Below are positions 13,334 to 25,731 of a DNA stretch of 64,000 nucleotides, piece after piece. Within the stretch, counting starts at the first letter, position 1. Each line of letters starts with the position of its first letter. Under the pieces are notes generated by a model. It did no database searches. It saw nothing but the letters and a program-made list of their open reading frames with translations, and was not told the origin of the DNA. A program made the position numbers and the translations under genes. Source of the stretch: Paramacrobiotus metropolitanus (Eukaryota > Tardigrada > Eutardigrada > Parachela > Macrobiotidae). The stretch is taken from assembly GCF_019649055.1 (NCBI RefSeq), contig NW_026570240.1, positions 1,364,001 to 1,428,000 on the forward strand, given 5' to 3'.

Positions 13334-15012
13334 ATGGAGGTTTTCGGATCTGACAACGAACCAGAGCGGGAAGACGACTCGTTTCGAATTCCGGAAGCCA
13401 GTTCGTCTCGTGTGAACCTCCTTCCTTGACTGCCCAAACATTGCCCGTGTACATTCGGCGTGGACATGCACACGAACAAGTCGTCTTGGCGTACTTCCCC
13501 GCCGGACCCTCTGGAGCGCAGCTGAGTTCGCGCATTACCGCCGTATGCCGAAATAATGTTGATGGTCGCGTCCGGTGTGAATTGTCCGACTCCACGATTC
13601 ACGGACGAGAAGAAACCTCGGAGGGAATCCCCATTGATTATCAGCTGATCTGTCAGTCTTCCACCGTCCCGTTCAGTGCCTACAGGACCAATTATCACGC
13701 CGTGAAGCGGGATGGAAAACTGTACCTTACACCCATTGATGTCGTCCATATGAAGACCGTACTGGAACCCAAAGGTGTGCGCAATGAGACCCAACGCGTC
13801 GGCATCGTGTCGCATGGCTTCCAGCAAGCCAATCGGGCCGATCCAGCGGCGTCCACGGGAAAATGGATCTCTTTCAAACCGAACCTCACGACGGATCCTT
13901 CGTGCCTTAACGTTGATGGGAAAAATATTCTCAACAATCCTTCCTTAAGGGTGGAAGATGACGCCAGTTTCCAGATTGTGATTGATTGTGCTTTGGGTAA
14001 GTTCGCCAAGCGCAGGCAGCGATACAAATTAGATCGCAGATGGTTCCAACCGCGTGAACTAACTACCATATATCTGAGGTCTGTATTTCGTTTTCTGCTG
14101 TTGTCTCGGGCTGATTCTTCTGCCTAATTCTTCTACACAATAGCTTTTTTGCATTGTGTATGTTTTACAATTTTCTTTTTTTCCGTAGCACTTGGACCAC
14201 AAAGTTGTCCAACCGGATCGAAAACGTCCCTCCCGATGGCAACCACAGATGTCGGTAGCAGTATGAGCGCTTTGTTCAAAGGTTCGCGCGTACAACGCAC
14301 AGCGGTTATCCAGAAGAAGATGAATAAGCCTGTGGAAGAAACTATTGGCATTCTCAGCAAAAACGCGTATTTGGTGCAGGGAAACTGGGTTGGTCCGGGC
14401 AGCCTTTTCTTCAAAGCGGGCAAAGGCGTGTCCATTCCATTTTCCATGTGCTTCGATTATCTGCTGTATTACTTCCACAAAGACAGTATTGTGGACATTT
14501 CAGTTCCTAACAAATTGCTGAACCTAAAGAAGGATAGTCTCCTGAGCCTGACGAAAATGGTATCGCAGCATATGAGCGGAGAGAGGTGGAAGTTCTGTGA
14601 AGAACCGGATAAGGAATTTATGCAGTCTTATCCAGATATCGTCAGGCAGCAACGGGCGGCATGGGAAGAAAGGCGACTGGAGATCGAGCGGTTTGTTGCC
14701 GAGTGGCAGAGGCAGAGCGCTGTGGGTGGTGTAAATGCGGATGCTCAAAATAATTCTGCGCAGGCTGCAGAGGAAACCACCGCCAATCCGGCTGCAGGAC
14801 CAAAAAGTGTTAAATCGGCACTGGCGGAAGTGGCGTTGCTCAAAGGAAAGCAAAAGGCGATTGCCAAGCCGACGCTTCCGATTAACGGCGCTGCCGTGAT
14901 TCACTCACGAAATTCGGCTATCGGAAAACGTTCGTTTTCCAAAGTCGATCCACCTGTGAACGGCAATCCTAGTGGGGCTAAGCGAAGATTCACTCGGTCA
15001 GCAAAGAGATAA
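13334..15012 (+). CDS. RNA polymerase III subunit RPC5 (POLR3E-like), apparent frameshift near the start
   Basis: RPC5 pairs with RPC4 on RNA polymerase III and helps initiation and termination at tRNA and 5S genes in the nucleus. Two exons: up to 13996, then 14189-15012, joined by a GTAAGT..TAG intron that keeps frame. Family signatures are LPVYIRRG followed by VVLAYFPAGPSG (like the human VYL..LYLFQYPVRP), DGKLYLTPIDVV, AYLVQGNWV and DKEFMQSYPDIVRQQ. The best start is ATG 13334 (context ACCATGG), opening an acidic N-terminus like that of human RPC5. That frame hits TGA at 13427, while the conserved body runs one frame over from 13354. No good intron bridges the two, so an indel, an assembly error or an unseen upstream exon is implied. 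The body plus acidic start gives about 495 residues, against about 708 in human. The C-terminal winged-helix extension is missing and the protein ends in a basic tail. Confidence 0.85.
13997..14188 (+). other. POLR3E intron 1
   Basis: The donor GTAAGT at 13997 and the acceptor TTCCGTAG ending at 14188 give a 192-nt intron. Splicing joins codons for CAL to ALGPQSCPTG without a frame change. The open frame that continues past 13996 to 14127 is intron read-through. Confidence 0.85.
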
Positions 15013-15529
15013 TTTATTGATGCTAACGATGTTGCAGTAGTTGATTTCCGAGGTGTCGTGGCCAGTAACTGACAATCTGAGCGCTTGTGAATTGAATGGC
15101 GCAAAAAGTACGGTTCATGTTTCCTTCATTTTTTTTCTGAAATCTGCTTTTGTCCAAATTCGATTGATCTTTTACGAACATCGCTATAAACCGGATAGCA
15201 CCTAGTCCTACACTACGTTATGAAATTATTGTTGGGCTTGGTTATCGAGCACTGCATTAGCCAGTTAACTGTCACTCTCTCAGTAATTTCGATTTCATAG
15301 CGTAAGAGGTACCGAAAAGTCAGAAATAGTCAGTACGTAGTGGAAACTAACAGAAGGGATGCGATCGTAAGCTATAAAAAAATAAAACAGCACGTTAAGT
15401 AGCTGGCAAATCCACGAACTATATAGTATATACAAATAACCAAAAAGATCTGTCTTTCACCCAAAAAGCAAATTTGCCTGACTATCATAAAGGCAAAGCA
15501 CCCACAACTGTTTACAGAAGTCTTGATTC
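15013..15529. other. Convergent intergenic region POLR3E / RNF126
   Basis: About 0.5 kb between two facing stop codons, expected to be 3' UTRs. An AATAAA on the plus strand near 15379 could serve POLR3E. Nothing else was recognised. Confidence 0.5.
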
Positions 15530-18500
15530 TCAGTCAAAATCCAGATCATCCTGCAGGTTACGGTTCGGAGGCTGATTTCCGCGCTGATTCGCCGACTGTT
15601 GGTTTGGGCTGGTATAAGTAGCTTCCGACATATCACTAATGCCAGATTGCCCTGAAGGACCACTGGAACTGGCCGAAGTATTTCCGCCACTGGCGGTAGC
15701 AGCATCGTTTCTGGCTGGTGGGTTGGCATTTGCAGGCAACGACGCTTGGGGCCGAAAAGCCTGAGTGATAGACCCAACCAGAGACTGCAAAAATTGGGGA
15801 ATACCTTGCCCTGCCTGATTTTGTCCAGAATTTTGAGGGTTAGCCGGATTGACCATCCGTGGCCCTTGCTGGTGTTGATCTGCGACTCTGCAACAAAGAC
15901 TCAATTTGACATAACGACAACCAACAACAAACACTAGCATATGGAATCTGTCATTCTGGATCACCAATATTCAGACGAAAAACAGAATCATTATATACCT
16001 CTGAGATGTACACGGCAGAAAACAGAGGGAAAACAATGACGCCAGTGTAATACCTAATAAGTAACCGACTAAGACAAACGCTGGCAACCATAACAAAAAC
16101 TAACCTTACTGACAACTATAACTGGAAAAACACTGCATGCTCCATAACTTCTGCAAAACTTGCAGTCCGAACGTACCTTGGTTGTGCGTTTGGCGGTTGC
16201 TGCTGAGCGGTTGGACGTGCCGCACCACCGGGTCGCGATGTGCCAGGTTGTTGCGGATGAACCTGCATGTCCAGAACGATGGTCGGTCTGGCCGGGTCGT
16301 TTAGATACACCTGCCCACTCCACACCACAGCATCATGGGCATTGGGAGCTTGATTCGCCGACGATCCGCCCAAGTTAGCCATTTGCACACGACCGGCAGG
16401 TTGCTGCTGCGCAAAGAAGGGCTCTTGCATTCTGACAGGTCCGCCCATTCCACCTCGCGCCATGTTCTGGTTTTGATACATAGGCTGAAAGGCAAATGTA
16501 GTATTCTGTTGTGGCTGTTGCGGAGCAAATGCCGGCTGCTGTCCCTGTCCGAACCACAAATTAGGGCCGCGCGGTGGCAGTTGCTGTTGAGCTGGACGAA
16601 TATGAATGTGCGGGATGACGTTAGGAATGTGCTGCACTAGTCCCGCATTGTTGCCGGCAACAGCATCAGCAAACTGCTGCATCCACACTCCTTCAGCAGC
16701 GTTCTGGTTATTATTTTCCGGTCCGAAATGAGCTCGACAGATGGGACAATTTCCATGCTATGTAATCACGGAATGATAATATTATTTCATGTCAGCGAGA
16801 GCCGAATATCGAGATTCTTACAATTAACAACCAACGGTCAATGCACGATCCGTGGAACTGATGTGTCTGCAACGAAAGACTGTTTTTATAATAGCATATA
16901 AGCTTGGGTGCCTACACACAACCTCTAAGAATGCTTCACACTAAAAATATGTTTTTGAGCCCACAGAAGCCGAAATATGAACACAGGCAACAAAATAGCA
17001 TCAGGTAGGTACAGTAGAGTAAGTACTTACACAAGCTAATTCTTTGAAAGGCTCCGTAACGTTGAAATTTTCCAGGCAGATAGAACAAGATTTATTTTCA
17101 CCTAGAATCAAAAGCACTTGTGCATATCATTACCCGCAGCCACACATAACATATTCTTTACAATTAGCACAGAAGGAAGCTTTCGATGTGATTGCATTAC
17201 ATCTTATGGTAAAAGTTTGCACTTTGCAGCACCACCACTCCAGAATGCCTGTTGCAGTGTCCAGACTTACCAACCATTTCCTTTGTCACTGCCTGCGTGG
17301 GAATTCGGTCAACATCCTCTTGCCTACAACACATTAATATCAGACGCTTCAGTGTAACTTGAAAACGCTCAGAATTAAACAACACCACTAATTGTGTAAA
17401 ACAATTTAACTCGATCAATTCACAATCTGTCTGCACGGGGGGGGGGGTAAAACTGCTAATTGTAAGATGATACAAACTCACGTAATAGGCGGTGCGCCAC
17501 CGTGCTGCGCAAGTTGGTTGAGAAGTGTCGTAACAGCTTCCTCCAAATTTTCCATTATGTTATTAAAAGGTCCGCCGAAGATTTGAAACACGTTTTGAAT
17601 ACTAAAAAATTCCAAAGCGACGTCATGTCAGAATACGCAGGTACTGACAAATGCTCAGTCCAGAATAAAATGAACGACAATTACTTCGGCTGTCCATTTT
17701 CTTCAGTTCCCACTCCAACCAAGAGTAGTCCATCTTGCTGGCCCTGCGCCTGCGCTTCTTGGCCCTGTGAGGCCAAGGAAGGAGGCACTTGTCCTTGATG
17801 GTTCACATTGGGGTGTATGTTAGGATTCATACTAGCATTCATGTTCGGATTCATATTAGCTGGCCGAAAAAACGGCATCTGTAGTGGAATGGTAACTTGA
17901 GGCTGTGGACCTACGCCTCCCGGCGGCATCATGGGAGGCATTCCAGCGGGCGGCGGCATCATCGGGGCCATGGGAACCGGCACTCCAGGAGCCATCTCGG
18001 CCACTGGAATGCTCATCATCCGCGGTTGCCATTGCTGGGGCACGTGCATCATGGGCGGAGGGCCAGGAACAAACTGCATTTGGCCGGGGAGTACAGGAGG
18101 ACGCGGCTGGCCCATGGGGAAGGACATTGAACGCTGGGCATTGTAAGCCTGGCCCATGCCTTCCGGCACCGGCACATGCTGTGTGATGGTCATTTGGCCT
18201 TGAATGAATGGGCGCGGATTATGCCCTGGTACAGATGTACTGCGTGCCGACACCATGTTTGGCCGTATTCCCGCAGGAAAATTCCCACCAGGCGGCATTC
18301 CACTCTCTACCAACAGTTACAACTTACAGTTTAATTTCAAACGAGTTCAAACAAGCTCCATGCCGCCACGGTAGCACAGGGTGCTCTTCTCCAATGTTAC
18401 AATATGAAATCTTGCAATCGCAACGGGAAAACACGACACTTACGCTGATTTGGAAACTGCATTCTCATGCCCATCGGTCGGAAAAACTGAAAAAAGACAG

Positions 18501-18833
18501 ATTTATCGCGCAGCAGCAACGGGTACGCAGATACACACTTACATCTCCCTGCGGCCCTGATCCATTGGCGCGAGGGCCAGTGGATGTAACGCGCCGATTT
18601 GGCTGATCGCCAGCAATGTTATCGCGCGGAGGAGGGAACGGATCATCAGGCATTTCCTGGATGAATCCTCCTCCACACCGACGACAGGTAAACGTCTAAA
18701 CCAGTCAATCTACGTATAAGGTTAATGGGAAAATTTCAAAGAAACACTTCAGACAGCGTATGCTACTCACAGCTGAATCCGCCTGGGTCTGGTTCATGCA
18801 CTGATAGCAGTAATATTGTCGAACAGCGGCCAT
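15530..18833 (-). CDS. RING-H2 E3 ubiquitin ligase, RNF126/RNF115 type, enlarged
   Basis: The RNF126/115 family ubiquitinates quality-control and endosomal clients; an N-terminal zinc ribbon recruits substrate or BAG6, and a C-terminal RING recruits E2. Ten exons: 18771-18833, 18543-18695, 18444-18486, 17685-18306, 17482-17601, 17271-17323, 17031-17101, 16822-16866, 16177-16757, 15530-15887; they sum to 702 residues in frame. The zinc ribbon is YYCYQCMNQ..TFTCRRCGGGFI at the N-terminus. A conserved segment before the RING reads NNIMENLEEAVTTLLNQL, then VDRIPTQAVTKEMV. The RING-H2 is assembled over three exons: CSICLENFNVTEPFKELAC, THQFHGSCIDRWLLI, HGNCPICRAHF, with all eight zinc ligands visible. 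Human RNF126 is about 311 residues. The extra length is a Met/Pro/Gly/Asn-rich block before the RING and a Gln/Pro/Ser-rich tail after it. Confidence 0.9.
17437..17447. repeat. Eleven-G homopolymer
   Basis: A run of eleven G on the plus strand, read as C on the sense strand, inside the RNF126 intron between 17324 and 17481. It is likely length-variable; no function is inferred. Confidence 0.8.
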
Positions 18834-20230
18834 GATTGCGTCCCTCTGCAACACTACTCACGAGTGAGTATGAAAAGGCAAAAACTACTGAACCTTTGAT
18901 TTGTCTTATTGAATTCAAAACGCACAACGCATTACAAATTTCAATCGTTTAACATCGCTTATTAAAGTCAATGCATAAACAAAACTATACATAGTGCTTT
19001 TGCCCAGTCTCAACGCAAGCCTGTTTACTTATAAGAGAACTGGCTCGATTTTCACCAACTCGTTCGCTTTAAAAAAAGCCTCTAACTGGTAAGCTTTAGC
19101 TAACACGAAAAACAGAAGTAAATTAATTCAAATCAAGAAGACTAAGGAGGGAAGACCACGAGCACAAGATACACAAGCTTCCGTTACCAAGGAAAGCGAT
19201 TTTCATCTGACTCCTCGAATCGATAACATTACAAAAGCTGAAAAGCAAAGCTGAGCGGATGGTGAGCTTCGTTACGGGCATGATGATACCCTTGAATTGT
19301 TGACGAGTCTGATTCACATTTTACACCATTGCTGGCGTTTCATACATATTACATAGTACATACCTATTAAACCTTCTGTCTTTCCCGGATACCACAATGG
19401 GATGCACAATATGATCCAGAAAGCCTTTGAAAGGACTCAACAACCGTGATCCAGAAAAGAAACTTCCAGAACTTTCCCGAAGAATTTACGTCTACCGATC
19501 TCCACTAAGAACTATTTAGCACGTACTCGGGAAGTAGCAATCATTGGCTTGTTCCAGTTCAGCTGCGGCCACTCACACTGCTTTCCTCTTCTTGGATCAA
19601 ATCTAAAAACTGTAGCGAATCGAAAATGGCGTAATATCATTAACTTGTTATTAAGTTGTGTTTTCGCATTAACTTCAGCTTGTGATATGCAAAATATTTT
19701 GTGACTGTCAGCTGAATGACGCAACTGTGCTGTTTAGGCCATGCAGCCGTTTATGCACGCACATCTGTGCCTACACTAAAGAGTACAGACCTACAGAGTG
19801 AACACGTTGCACGTAGCGTAGCGTATTCCGACGTAAACGTCAATCAATGGTGGCGGTAAGTGTAACTGCCGGTAAGAATGTTTCACAAAGCAGACCCATT
19901 TTTCACTTCGCCTTACCAAAAATCACGAAAAAAGATTTACCACAAAATGCAAATTTATTGAATACGCACTAAAGCTCTATGTCAAGAAAAGGAAGGCGAA
20001 CGCAAAAGAACCAACCTACCCTGCAATGTGCCAACCTTAATACGTACATCGCCAATTGGCAAACAGAATACCAAACGAACTGCTAAAAAATATTCAGCTA
20101 TACTACAGTGCCAGAAAAAAGGCTTCAGGAAAATTAAAACCCACAATTATGTTCTCAAGATCGACAAAAATTCATATCTGAGATCATCCAGCGACAAAAA
20201 TTTATAAAATTCGCACAAGAAGAACACTAT
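18834..20230. other. Intergenic region between RNF126 and UBA2
   Basis: 1.4 kb between the 3' end of UBA2 and the start of RNF126, both on the minus strand. It should contain the RNF126 promoter and the UBA2 3' UTR. A minus-strand AATAAA at 19954-19959 is a plausible UBA2 polyadenylation signal. No coding or repeat feature was recognised. Confidence 0.5.
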
Positions 20231-22801
20231 TCAGTCGATAACTTCCATTTCTTCCGGCGACTGAACCCCCATTCCCAATTTTTTATTTGAATTGATCATC
20301 TGATTATCGGCCTTGCGCTTGCCAAGCTGCGGCTCAGCAATCGCCTGCTGTTGTACTTCTTCCATCTGTTTGAGATCTCCGGTGACAACGAAAAGCTTTC
20401 CATCCGGTAATTCCTCAACGTGACTAATAGTGACTTTAATTTCATATTCCTGCAGAAAATCTTCGCAATTCAGTCTCGTTCCATCTTCTACGCCGAAAAA
20501 GTTCAGTGGTTTGTCCCTGTTTTTTAAGCCTTCGTCTTCGCTGGAAATGATGATTCTGCCCGAGGAATCGTCCAGCTCGACATCCGGAGCTGTCATCTTC
20601 AAATATCCCTTCAATATCGTGTCCTGAAATTCCTTGATAGTCATAATTTTCACATTCACGGCGATGCCGATTTCCACGTGGTCAGCGCAAGACAAACAAC
20701 CCTTAACCGGTTCCTGCAATCGTGTTGGATTCACAATCTTATCGCGTCGTTTGGGATTAACAGCCGGCACAACATCTCGGAAAACCTTGTTAATCACCAC
20801 ACGGCATTCATCTGACTTAGCCTGAAGCAGCTTAATTGCATTAAAAATAATAAATCCCGCCACCATCGCATTCGTGGACGCTATGGCGGGAATAATATTT
20901 CCCGCCATCTGTTTGATATCAAAACGCGACAACACAGCTATTCCAAAACAATGCGCTCGTAAATTAGCACAGGCAGTGACGAAGTCCATAGAATTTTCGT
21001 CGTCTTTATCCCAGACCAAAGTTTCCAGTTGCTTCAATGTTGCCTTCAGTGCATTAACCGATTTCATGAAGACCTGGGCGTTCTCCTTCATCGACCATAC
21101 TTGCTTGTCTTCATGCTGCCCTTCTACCGCGCTTACGGACGGTAAATTTTCGGCGTGCTTAAGCAATTCGTGGATATTCAACGGCACTGGTGCCTTCCGT
21201 CGACCTTCCCACAACTTATCCATGCTTAGCAGGTATTTTATATCCACGTTGAATAGTTTTTGAAAAAGTTCAATGGGATTGTAGCCACACGCTTCGGCAA
21301 TACTTCGGGTCGACACAGATTTATGCTGAACATTCTCTCCATTGCTACCATTTGCGGTATCTCCAAAACCGTTCGCAGCATGAGCAGTGTGCACTTCGGG
21401 ATCAGCCGTATCCGGAGAAACATCTTGATCTGGATCGGCTTCACCAAATAACTGATTAAAAAGGTGTTTAGCCCATACAATGCAGTGGATAGGCTCGCTG
21501 GGTGTGTTGCGAATTGTGCAGCCCGGAAACGTTTTTTGGGGTACTGGCGGAACGCAATCGAAACATTCGGTCTTGCCCTGAAAAAAATGCAACACTGTGG
21601 TATACATACAACACATCTTCGATTTAAGTTTACATATCAGCAGGCAGTAACTCGATAATGTACTCACAAAAATCCCCTACAACAAATCGTTGTTGATCAT
21701 CATCAATCCATTTCACAACCAACAAACTAGTTCACTTTTCATAAACAGAACAGGTAAGCAATATACTTCTGCGTGTGCCTCTTTATGCTGAAATACACAG
21801 AATTAACAGCTTGTTTCAATTTCAAGTGCACTGGCTACTTTTACAATGGTCAAACATTTTATGATCAAACATTTTCGAGCCTGCGGAACTGATATAATCG
21901 CTTCTGATGGTGAGATAACGTCCGTTACCTTAATAATGACGCGGCAGTTGCCCAAATATCCCGAACTCCCGCTCTCAATCAACGGAACGTTGGCAGCCAG
22001 ACACATCCGGTTAACATGACTGCGAGCAGTAACATTATCCAAAGCGTTCATCACGATATCAAACTGGGAGAAGAACTTCACATTAAAGCGAGGCCTGCAA
22101 ATATCAATGATGTCATAAAGCAGGGTTGGGACATGGTATGTGTATTACACAGACCATGGTAGCGGTAAGTTTATCATTCGGGGAAACTCGATACTTTTCC
22201 GCTTGCTGAACTAAAAAGTGAGTCTTCATCCTACCACTTACTTCATGATGCTGTCGTGATGCCAGGTAATTTTGGCTTCTGGACACATTTCAAGAGCACT
22301 TGTGGCAGCGACCTGAAATTACAACACTGATATTAATGAGTGCACTTTCGGTGAAATAAACACTAATCCTTTACTGGCTTTACAGTTTACACTCATGAAA
22401 ATCTTCAGCCTAGGTTGCTCAAGAAAACGGTTTCAGCAACACTGCGAGAGGAACCAAAAACATTAAATCAATTCACCTCTGCTTTGGGTTTGCCCACATG
22501 CTCGCTGCGGAAAAGGAACTGTCTGTTCAGGTTGCTCACTTCGATCGTGTCCAAGTCAATCTAAAGCCGAAGTCAAATAACGTCCCAGTCCATTTTAGTC
22601 AAAACAAACAACCAAAATAAAGCCGTTTCGTTTTTCAGTATTGCAGTCACCAGACCACTGTAACGCCTCCCTTACCAATTCTACGTTGCGAAAACCGGTC
22701 AGAAGCAAGTTCTTCAGCAATTCGCAGCCAATACCACCAGCGCCGACCATGAATATCTTCGCGTTATGGATTTTTTCAGCCGTTTCAGGGTCGAAGGCCA
22801 T
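20231..22801 (-). CDS. SUMO-activating enzyme subunit 2 (UBA2/SAE2)
   Basis: Catalytic half of the SUMO E1. With SAE1 it adenylates SUMO, holds it as a thioester and passes it to UBC9, mainly in the nucleus. Five exons: 22676-22801, 22477-22560, 22242-22312, 21929-22094, 20231-21577; the frame is intact at 597 residues, against 640 in human. Visible are the nucleotide-binding [18 protein letters not shown], then [17 protein letters not shown] with GKPKAE, and the active-site Cys in [21 protein letters not shown]. Zinc pairs are ECFDC and GCLSC. The adenylation core continues with [13 protein letters not shown] and [16 protein letters not shown], followed by the ubiquitin-fold domain (APDVELDD...[11 protein letters not shown]). 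A short basic/acidic tail (GKRKADNQ...) would supply the nuclear localisation signal. The start ATG is the only one in frame ahead of the Rossmann motif. Confidence 0.96.
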
Positions 22802-23351
22802 GATTCTCGGAATATTAGTGATTTACACCAGCTTGCCCGGGAAATTCCAGCAGATTGTCTCTCGGCTTAAAATGTCACCGCAATATTTGGTACTTAATCG
22901 AACTCATACGAACCAGCAAAAAAATCAAAATCCAGGCGCTGCAGTTAAACAAATTTTTAGCAAGCAAATCGAAGAACGAAAAGATTTTGTGATCAGAGAC
23001 TGAGAAGGCGACCGGCCAGTGAGTGACGAGGCGAGCCAACTTGCGCACAAAACGCACTTTGTTTAACGCTTTCGTGTGCGGTAGCGCATGCCTCAACCTG
23101 GAGTCACGAAGCGATACGACTACGAGAACTAACGATAGCACTGTACACTGTACAGATAAATTATTTATCATAAAATTTAATGATAAATCATAAGTTATAA
23201 GTAGTTTTCTGTTTTTTTATTGATTTCCTGAACATTTGTATCAGTTATAATGTTATTTAACAGCATCTGCCGTTGTGGATTTTTTATTTTATAATGGGAT
23301 CAGTGAGTATCTAGACCTTGAAGTATAAAGCTGATTGTTCAAAATAGTAAA
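22802..23351. promoter_or_regulatory. Short bidirectional promoter region UBA2 / DDX49
   Basis: Only 550 bp separate two divergent start codons, so the two genes probably share a promoter region. The right half is AT-rich. No canonical TATA box was placed with confidence. Confidence 0.6.
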
Positions 23352-25731
23352 ATGGAGCCAGCAAAATCTTTTTTGGATCTTGGTCTACACGAATGGCTGA
23401 TAAAGCAGTGTGAAATTGTTGGACTGAAAAAACCTACTCCCGTTCAAGAACAGTGTATTCCGGCGATTTTAGCAGGTACGGCGTTCGGACTGCGAAGAAT
23501 TCACCTGGTACAAGGTTTTAGTGGTTAAAGAATAAAAAGCTTTCTTTGAAGGCCGCGACTGCATTGGCTGTGCCAAAACCGGGAGTGGAAAAACCGCCGC
23601 CTTTAGTCTTCCTATCCTTCAGAAACTCTCCGAAGATCCTTATGGAATTTTCGCTGTAGTTTTGACTCCAACCAGGTATACGTTCGATCTTGTATATTGC
23701 TGTTGGTTTAGCATTAAAGACAGTAATAGCGGGGTAGTTAGAGAAGGAAATATATACTCTAAATATACTCCAGTAATAGTAGCAAGCATCACAGTACCGT
23801 ACAGTAACTGTATTATTACTGTAACTGTATTATTGTATGTCCGAGTATCGGAGTATGCTTCTTTTTAACAGGCCGATGCCTTTTTTCTGTGTCACTTTTT
23901 AAAAAGACAAAACTTCAAAGGCAGTCATATTCATCATTATTTAACTTTTTTGTAGAGAACTGGCTCATCAAATCCACGAGCAGTTTCGGGCATTAGGCAA
24001 ACCGCTAGGATTGCGATTATCGTTAATAATCGGCGGAATGAGTAAGTTTTTCCTGATATTTTTCAAATCAGTTGGAAATTGTCTCTGCTTTCTGAATTCG
24101 CCAATGTATAGGTCTGCTGGACCAAGGCGCTGAATTGTCCCATAAACCTCATGTGATTATTGCCACACCGGGGCGACTGGCTGACCATATAAGGAGTAAC
24201 ACGAGTTTTAACATGAAGAAAGCTAAATTTTTGGTACGCGCTCGTTTCCACTTCAGCCAAACACGTGGATACCGGTTTAATAGCAATTGTTTCAGGTTAT
24301 GGATGAAGCGGATCGCCTGTTGGTCAGCAGCTTCAGTGCTGATTTAGGACTGATTCTCGGTATTTTACCAGAAAAGCGTCAGACTTTGATGTTCAGTGCC
24401 ACAATGAGTGAAACTCTGGAGCAAGTAAAAAGTTCGGCTATGAGTGATCCGTTTATATTCCGCATCGAGTCTCGGTAGGGGTTTTATGCTTCTTTTTACC
24501 AGAACACAACTTTTTACCAAAAAAGTACTGTTGTTACTTGTTCGCATTTTCATTTTGCCATTATTTTGCCGGTTTGTGGCTGTTTCTGTAGAAATGACTT
24601 ATTTTGTTTCAGCATCGCTACCGTGGACGAATTGGATCAGAGATACGTCCTTACGCCTGCGGCTGTTAAGGATGCCTACCTTGTGAACATCCTTCAAGAT
24701 TTTTTGGAGAAACATGACAGATCTTTGATAATGGTTTTTGTGAAGACTTGCAAGTATGCCGTAGCATTGTACTCCTTTATCTGTAAATTCGCTACAGCAG
24801 ATCATTCTACCTTTACAGGCTCTGTCAAATACTTACGCTAGCCCTCCAAGATCTCGGATTCAACTGCAACGGATTACACTCTATGATGAAGCAGAAAGAA
24901 CGTCTTGCCGCACTGGCCCGGTTCAAATCGCACAGTATTAAAATTCTGATATCGACGGATGTCGGCAGCCGCGGCCTGGATATTCCCAAAGTTGACCTTG
25001 TGGTTAATCATAATGTGCCGACGGTGAGCAAAGACTACATTCACCGAGTAGGTCGCACTGCGAGAGCCAACAAGCCTGGCCTGGCGATATCGCTCGTAAC
25101 GCAGTTCGATGTTCGCCTTGTGCATGCCATTGAAGATCTGATGGGGGTTAAGGTTGCGGAATATCCTTTCGACGAAGAACTGGTTCAAGCATCTTTGAAT
25201 GAGGTCGAATTAGCCGTTAGACAAGCAGGGATAAAGCTGGATGAGGAAGATTTTGATGAGCGTCGATTGATTAACAAAAGAAAAGATGCTATTCTACGGG
25301 AATGGGAAGCCGGAGAGGTACGATGCGCTAGCGCAAACGTTACAGACTTACCGTTACCACTAGTTGTACTACAAAGTACTTACTGTGAAAGTGATAGGAC
25401 ATCTTACTGTGAAAGTGATAGGACATAATAATCATATAGGTACATTTACTTTTAATACTACTTGAATAGTGCTTTATGCAACGCGGGAATGAAATTCTGT
25501 GTTTTTGTACCATTTGCCACATTCACGTGTTCGTAGGTGCCTATATGGTTGTAATTGTAAGATTTGCCGTAGGTATATGATTATTATTGCAAAAATTCCT
25601 GTATCATCATCCAGAGACTTAAATCTTGAACGGTAATTTTATACAATTCTTTTCTGTTACAGGAAGAAAAACCAACACAAACTCTCGGAAACTCTTCAAA
25701 GACAAAAAGAAACAAGCAGTTAAAACGTTAA
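23352..25731 (+). CDS. ATP-dependent RNA helicase DDX49 (yeast Dbp8-like)
   Basis: Nucleolar DEAD-box helicase for small-subunit ribosome assembly. Eight exons: 23352-23475, 23552-23675, 23956-24041, 24112-24233, 24296-24474, 24613-24753, 24819-25317, 25663-25731. They give 447 residues in frame, against 483 in human. Motifs in order: Q motif ([14 protein letters not shown]), motif I AKTGSGKT, Ia PTRELAHQ, Ib [14 protein letters not shown] (VMDEADRLL), III SAT (MFSATMSE), [23 protein letters not shown] and [24 protein letters not shown] and [10 protein letters not shown] are specific to the DDX49/Dbp8 branch. The last exon encodes a short Lys-rich tail ([13 protein letters not shown]). The ATG lies just upstream of [11 protein letters not shown], the usual start region of the family. 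It is divergent from UBA2. Confidence 0.96.
25379..25426. repeat. Perfect 24-bp tandem duplication in DDX49 intron 7
   Basis: Two identical adjacent copies of a 24-bp unit beginning CTTACTGTGAAAG, at 25379-25402 and 25403-25426. It looks like a recent slippage duplication; it lies inside an intron and is unlikely to affect coding. Confidence 0.9.

Noticed and set aside
16160-16640. Several long plus-strand frames opposite RNF126
   Set aside because: They are shadows of the Gln/Pro-rich coding exon on the other strand.
17897-18186. His/Gly-rich plus-strand frames
   Set aside because: Mirror image of the Met/Pro/Gly-rich RNF126 exon.
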